DNA of 64,000 nucleotides, from contig CAZHTM010000002.1 of NCBI GenBank assembly GCA_964535735.1, forward strand, positions 1 to 64,000, in the 5' to 3' direction. Position numbers and translations under genes: made by a program. The notes beneath the pieces were generated by a model. That model did no database searches. It was not told the DNA's origin and saw only the letters and a program-made list of their open reading frames with translations. The first letter of the stretch is position 1. Each line of letters opens with the position of its first letter. This document shows positions 61,205-64,000 of this stretch, piece by piece. The stretch comes from J089 sp964535735. Its GTDB lineage: Bacteria; Fidelibacterota; Marinisomatia; Marinisomatales; J089.

Positions 61205-61216
61205 TCCGAAATCACA

Positions 61217-62143
61217 TCAATACAGATCAAAAATCGATGGTCCATTGTCTACAGGTTGGCTTGGTTTTACCCGGATCATATAATCGGGATTATAATAGGC
61301 TAACACGAGTTGAGATGTCCCAGAAAGGACCGGGAAAATTGTTTCAGTATCCTGCACATAGGAAATAAGCAGTAATTCAATCTGACACGGCATCGACTGC
61401 CACGAACGATGTTGGTACATTTTGCTATAATCCATATCCAGGGGGTTGGAACTGGTAGTCATAGGACCGGAAACCGAAAAACTGGAACTTGTGGGATTCC
61501 CATACAATTGATCCAGTATTTGACTCAAATCTTTGAATTTTTTATCGTGAGAATCCTGATCAAAGGGATCCAGTGGAAATGAAATTTCAACTTTCCAAAA
61601 TCCACTATCTGAATAGAAATAGGACATCAACACTGTATCGGGACCAAGTGTTGACCAATAGGATACAGAACTACTATCACGGGAATACAATGGTGACATC
61701 CAGGAAGTAACGGGAGGAATGGATGACCGTTGAACACCCCAGGGATAGCCTTTATATCCATAATCCAATGATAGATCCAGAGGCTCCGCAGGCGATGAGG
61801 ATTCCATCGATAATGCTTCCCGGAACGTTGCGACCGAATCTGTGACTCCAATGTCACTGGAATCCACGACAATCAAATTGGTATCTAAGATGCCGTGCAG
61901 AGAGGTGTCCGGATCTTGGGACATCATGGGAGTTACCAAAGAATCCTGCTCGAAGGAATCCTGGACAACGGCCTTAGTTGTATCTTCATCACCTGGAGAC
62001 ACACCTAATAACGTCTCGATTATCGACGTGCTATCCGCAATATGTAATTGCAGAGAATCTAATGTGTCCGTTGAATCTATGGTCTGCGCAAAAGAAACAG
62101 CGCTAACCATCATCGCAAATAACATCAAAACCCGTTGCCCCAT
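61217..62143 (-). CDS. Secreted protein, unknown
   Basis: 308 residues from an ATG at 62143. A signal peptide (about 1-19, LMLFAMMVSAVSFA) leads to a Ser/Asp/Thr-rich low-complexity stretch (about 20-115), then a beta-rich C-terminal domain with YKGYPWGVQRSSIPPVTSW, VLMSYFYSDSGFWKVEISFP and QLVLAYYNPDYMIRVKPS. The acidic spacer suggests an extracellular or periplasmic place. Not recognised. Confidence 0.65.
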   Translation of the reverse strand: MGQRVLMLFAMMVSAVSFAQTIDSTDTLDSLQLHIADSTSIIETLLGVSPGDEDTTKAVVQDSFEQDSLVTPMMSQDPDTSLHGILDTNLIVVDSSDIGVTDSVATFREALSMESSSPAEPLDLSLDYGYKGYPWGVQRSSIPPVTSWMSPLYSRDSSSVSYWSTLGPDTVLMSYFYSDSGFWKVEISFPLDPFDQDSHDKKFKDLSQILDQLYGNPTSSSFSVSGPMTTSSNPLDMDYSKMYQHRSWQSMPCQIELLLISYVQDTETIFPVLSGTSQLVLAYYNPDYMIRVKPSQPVDNGPSIFDLY

Positions 62144-62227
62144 TTTTTCACCTATTCAAGTAAAGGTTTAATATCGTGGTTCAGGAAAAAATACATTAAA
62201 CAATTTCTTTCATACAAGCGCTATTCC

Positions 62228-63202
62228 TTAACGAATGACAGTGCCAATGCGATTCAATCGTGGAACCCAGGTATCCAAATCCAAAGAAAAGTAAACGAAT
62301 AAAGCCTCCCCGAGAATCAAATTTTCCGGAACAAAGCCCCAATACCGGGAATCCAGACTATCATCGCGGTTATCCCCCATTGCCCAGTAATAATTCTGTT
62401 CAATGGTGTACCATTGATAGTCGGTGATGGGTTTATCATCAACATAAAGATATTTTACTTCGTTCTGTGTGATAGTAATAGTCCAGGGATTCAATAAATT
62501 TCCCCGTGGATAATAATTGTCAAATACGTCCCGGCTACCTTTTCTTCGATACAGATCGTTTGGGTCCGTTATGGTAAAGTAATACTTTATATCCCCCTTT
62601 TTTAAGGCAACCTCATGACCGTCCATGATCATGATAGGCAAAAGAAATTCCCAATTCGTGTCCCCGTTTATGGCGACTTTATCTCCTTTTTGAGGGATTC
62701 GAAGTGGTTTGAAAAAATCTTTATTCCCTTGATCCCCCAGAAAAATTTCCCGTTGTTGAAACGTTTCCGGTAACATGGAACCAATGTATTTTCCATGTTC
62801 AGGTAAGGGAAATTTCGTACCGTTTACAAAAACCTCCCGAGCCCGAATTTCCAATGAATCCCCTGGTTCAGCAATGCATCGTTTGACATATTTATGATAT
62901 TGGTCCCGGGGATATTTAAAGATGATTACATCGCCCTGATGAGGTTCTTTGAATTTTGGAAATCGATAGTTAGGAATGGGAAATCCAATATCGGTGTATG
63001 GAATTCCAATCCAGTCGGGTGTACGCATCCCATATACGAATCGATTCCCGATTAAAAAATCGCCGGTCATTATGGTGTTCTCCATACTACCCGTGGGTAC
63101 GATATAAGCTTCCACGATCGTGACCTTCAGCAACAAGGCTATTATAATGATGGTCACTAAAGACCGAACCTCATAAATGATTTTCTTAAATTTTGGACTC
63201 AA
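62228..63202 (-). CDS. lepB: Signal peptidase I
   Basis: 324 residues from an ATG at 63202. An N-terminal membrane helix (LVTIIIIALLLKVTIVEAYI), then box B with the catalytic Ser in IVPTGSMENTIMTGD, box D with the Lys in YHKYVKRCIAEPGD, and box E GDNRDDSLDSRYWGFV. An insert of about 90 residues lies between boxes D and E, making it longer than most. It removes signal peptides at the inner membrane. Confidence 0.95.
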   Translation of the reverse strand: MSPKFKKIIYEVRSLVTIIIIALLLKVTIVEAYIVPTGSMENTIMTGDFLIGNRFVYGMRTPDWIGIPYTDIGFPIPNYRFPKFKEPHQGDVIIFKYPRDQYHKYVKRCIAEPGDSLEIRAREVFVNGTKFPLPEHGKYIGSMLPETFQQREIFLGDQGNKDFFKPLRIPQKGDKVAINGDTNWEFLLPIMIMDGHEVALKKGDIKYYFTITDPNDLYRRKGSRDVFDNYYPRGNLLNPWTITITQNEVKYLYVDDKPITDYQWYTIEQNYYWAMGDNRDDSLDSRYWGFVPENLILGEALFVYFSLDLDTWVPRLNRIGTVIR

Positions 63203-63241
63203 TTATTATCTCCGGAATTGTTTCAATAATAAGATTTAAGT

Positions 63242-64000
63242 TTACTCAGACCCTCCAATGGCCTCATAATGAATAATTTCAGGTCCGCCTTTCTTTATAT
63301 CCACTAGAATCGCGTCCAATTGAATGTCCCCGGTCCAGGATTCGTTTTCTAAGTATTGATCTATGGCTTGGTACAATTTTTCTATTTTTTTCTCATCTAT
63401 TTTTTGTGTCAAAATATCCCTGGACATCTGGGAACCGGACTTAACTTCCACAAAAATAAGTGCATCCTCTTTTTTGGTCACAATATCCAATTCACCATAA
63501 GGTAGCGCCGAATAATTCATGGCCAAAACTTCATACCCTTTTTTTAGCAGATACAGAGCGGCAAATTTTTCTCCCAGCCAACCAATACGTTTTTCCGACT
63601 CCAGCCATGTTATTGTGGGTAGATTCTCTTTAACAGGTCTAAATGTCTTTCGATGAATGGGAGAAGCTTTAAATTGTTTTAAAGCCGCGACATGGGTTTT
63701 GGTTCCATACCCTTTGTGCTGTCTAAAGCCATATTCCGGAAAAATGATATCCATTTTTTCCATCCAACGATCCCGCGATACTTTAGCCATTATGGATGCG
63801 GCTTGAATACACGGTACGGAATTGTCACCATCAATCACCCCTCGATTTGGAATTATTTGATTGGGTAACTCTGTTCCGTCTATGAGTGCCTCGGTCGGTT
63901 TGGTACGCAAGGATCCCATGGCTATTTGCATTGCCTTAAACGTAGCCTGTAGGATGTTAATTTTGTCGATAGTCTGATGATCCACAAACCCCACGGCCCA
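63242..64000 (-). CDS. rnhB: RNase HII-YraN (UPF0102) fusion, 5' end beyond window
   Basis: About 252 codons seen; the N-terminus lies past the right edge. Residues nearest the edge read IDKINILQATFKAM, IQAASIMAKVSRDRWMEKMD and YGFRQHKGYGTKTHVAAL, the C-terminal two thirds of RNase HII, including the AKVxRD motif. After a 20-residue linker comes a full YraN domain: WLGEKFAALYLLKKGYEVLA, YGELDIVTKKEDALIFVEVK (the PD-(D/E)xK-like GExDxV...VEVK core). The two are separate neighbouring genes in many bacteria; here no stop divides them. RNase HII nicks RNA in DNA; YraN's role is unknown. Confidence 0.9.
   Translation of the reverse strand, partial: WAVGFVDHQTIDKINILQATFKAMQIAMGSLRTKPTEALIDGTELPNQIIPNRGVIDGDNSVPCIQAASIMAKVSRDRWMEKMDIIFPEYGFRQHKGYGTKTHVAALKQFKASPIHRKTFRPVKENLPTITWLESEKRIGWLGEKFAALYLLKKGYEVLAMNYSALPYGELDIVTKKEDALIFVEVKSGSQMSRDILTQKIDEKKIEKLYQAIDQYLENESWTGDIQLDAILVDIKKGGPEIIHYEAIGGSE

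Overview
The window looks like a chromosomal segment from a mesophilic, Gram-negative-type bacterium of the FCB group. The closest fit I can suggest is Marinimicrobia (SAR406) or a relative, but this is inference. The evidence is a secreted protein with a type IX secretion (Por) C-terminal domain (QNYPNPFN), lipoproteins with lipoboxes, a DPP-IV family peptidase, a PpiD-like periplasmic chaperone, and mid-range GC. None of the eight intact tRNA genes encodes its CCA end.

Layout. 1-5.1 kb (minus strand): a DMT transporter cut by the window edge, a thiolase-fold/DUF35 pair whose thiolase lacks the catalytic Cys, and a PpiD-like foldase. 5.2-9.1 kb (plus): quinone oxidoreductase, family 5 uracil-DNA glycosylase and DPP-IV, with overlapping genes. 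9.2-9.9 kb: tRNA-Ala(GGC) followed by phased short repeats and the C-terminal remnant of a tyrosine integrase, a probable old integration site. 9.9-14.8 kb: a T9SS cargo protein, SUI1, an acyltransferase, then a tightly coupled three-gene unit: a lipoprotein with an in-frame TGA and a near-ideal bacterial SECIS hairpin, a membrane-anchored rhodanese, and a MauE/DoxX-type membrane protein. 15.1-22.9 kb: cdsA followed by a GlmL/MutL-family ASKHA protein and six genes of unknown function, mostly membrane proteins, ending in a strong terminator.

23.2-30.4 kb: a lysine-catabolism module (class III aminotransferase, ALDH7-type dehydrogenase, lysine 6-aminotransferase), then rsmI, tmk and a C-terminal processing protease. 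30.5-38.5 kb: tRNA-Val and the translation block thrS-infC-rpmI-rplT-pheS-pheT, followed by a ZapB-like gene, zapA and folD. infC appears to start at AUC. 38.5-45.8 kb: tRNA-Arg(CCG), cutA, a K+ channel, leuS, tRNA-Pro(CGG) with a GIY-YIG fragment fused to its 3' end and a decayed second tRNA-Pro, a YqaA/DedA-type protein, a GT2 glycosyltransferase, a phosphodiester glycosidase lipoprotein, tRNA-Pro(GGG) and a MerR regulator with a palindromic operator. 45.9-55.8 kb (minus): ald and the classic rimP-nusA-infB-rbfA-truB-ribF-rpsO-pnp operon. 55.8-64 kb: a TPR-like protein, tRNA-Arg(CCU), gpsA, acyl-CoA synthetase, tRNA-Leu(CAA), four uncharacterised envelope or coiled-coil genes, lepB, and an RNase HII-YraN fusion cut by the right edge.

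The two best candidates for an undescribed system are the Sec-lipoprotein/rhodanese/MauE unit (12676-14773) and the GlmL-like/membrane-protein cluster (15964-22875). All functional statements rest on reading motifs by eye; no database search was possible.
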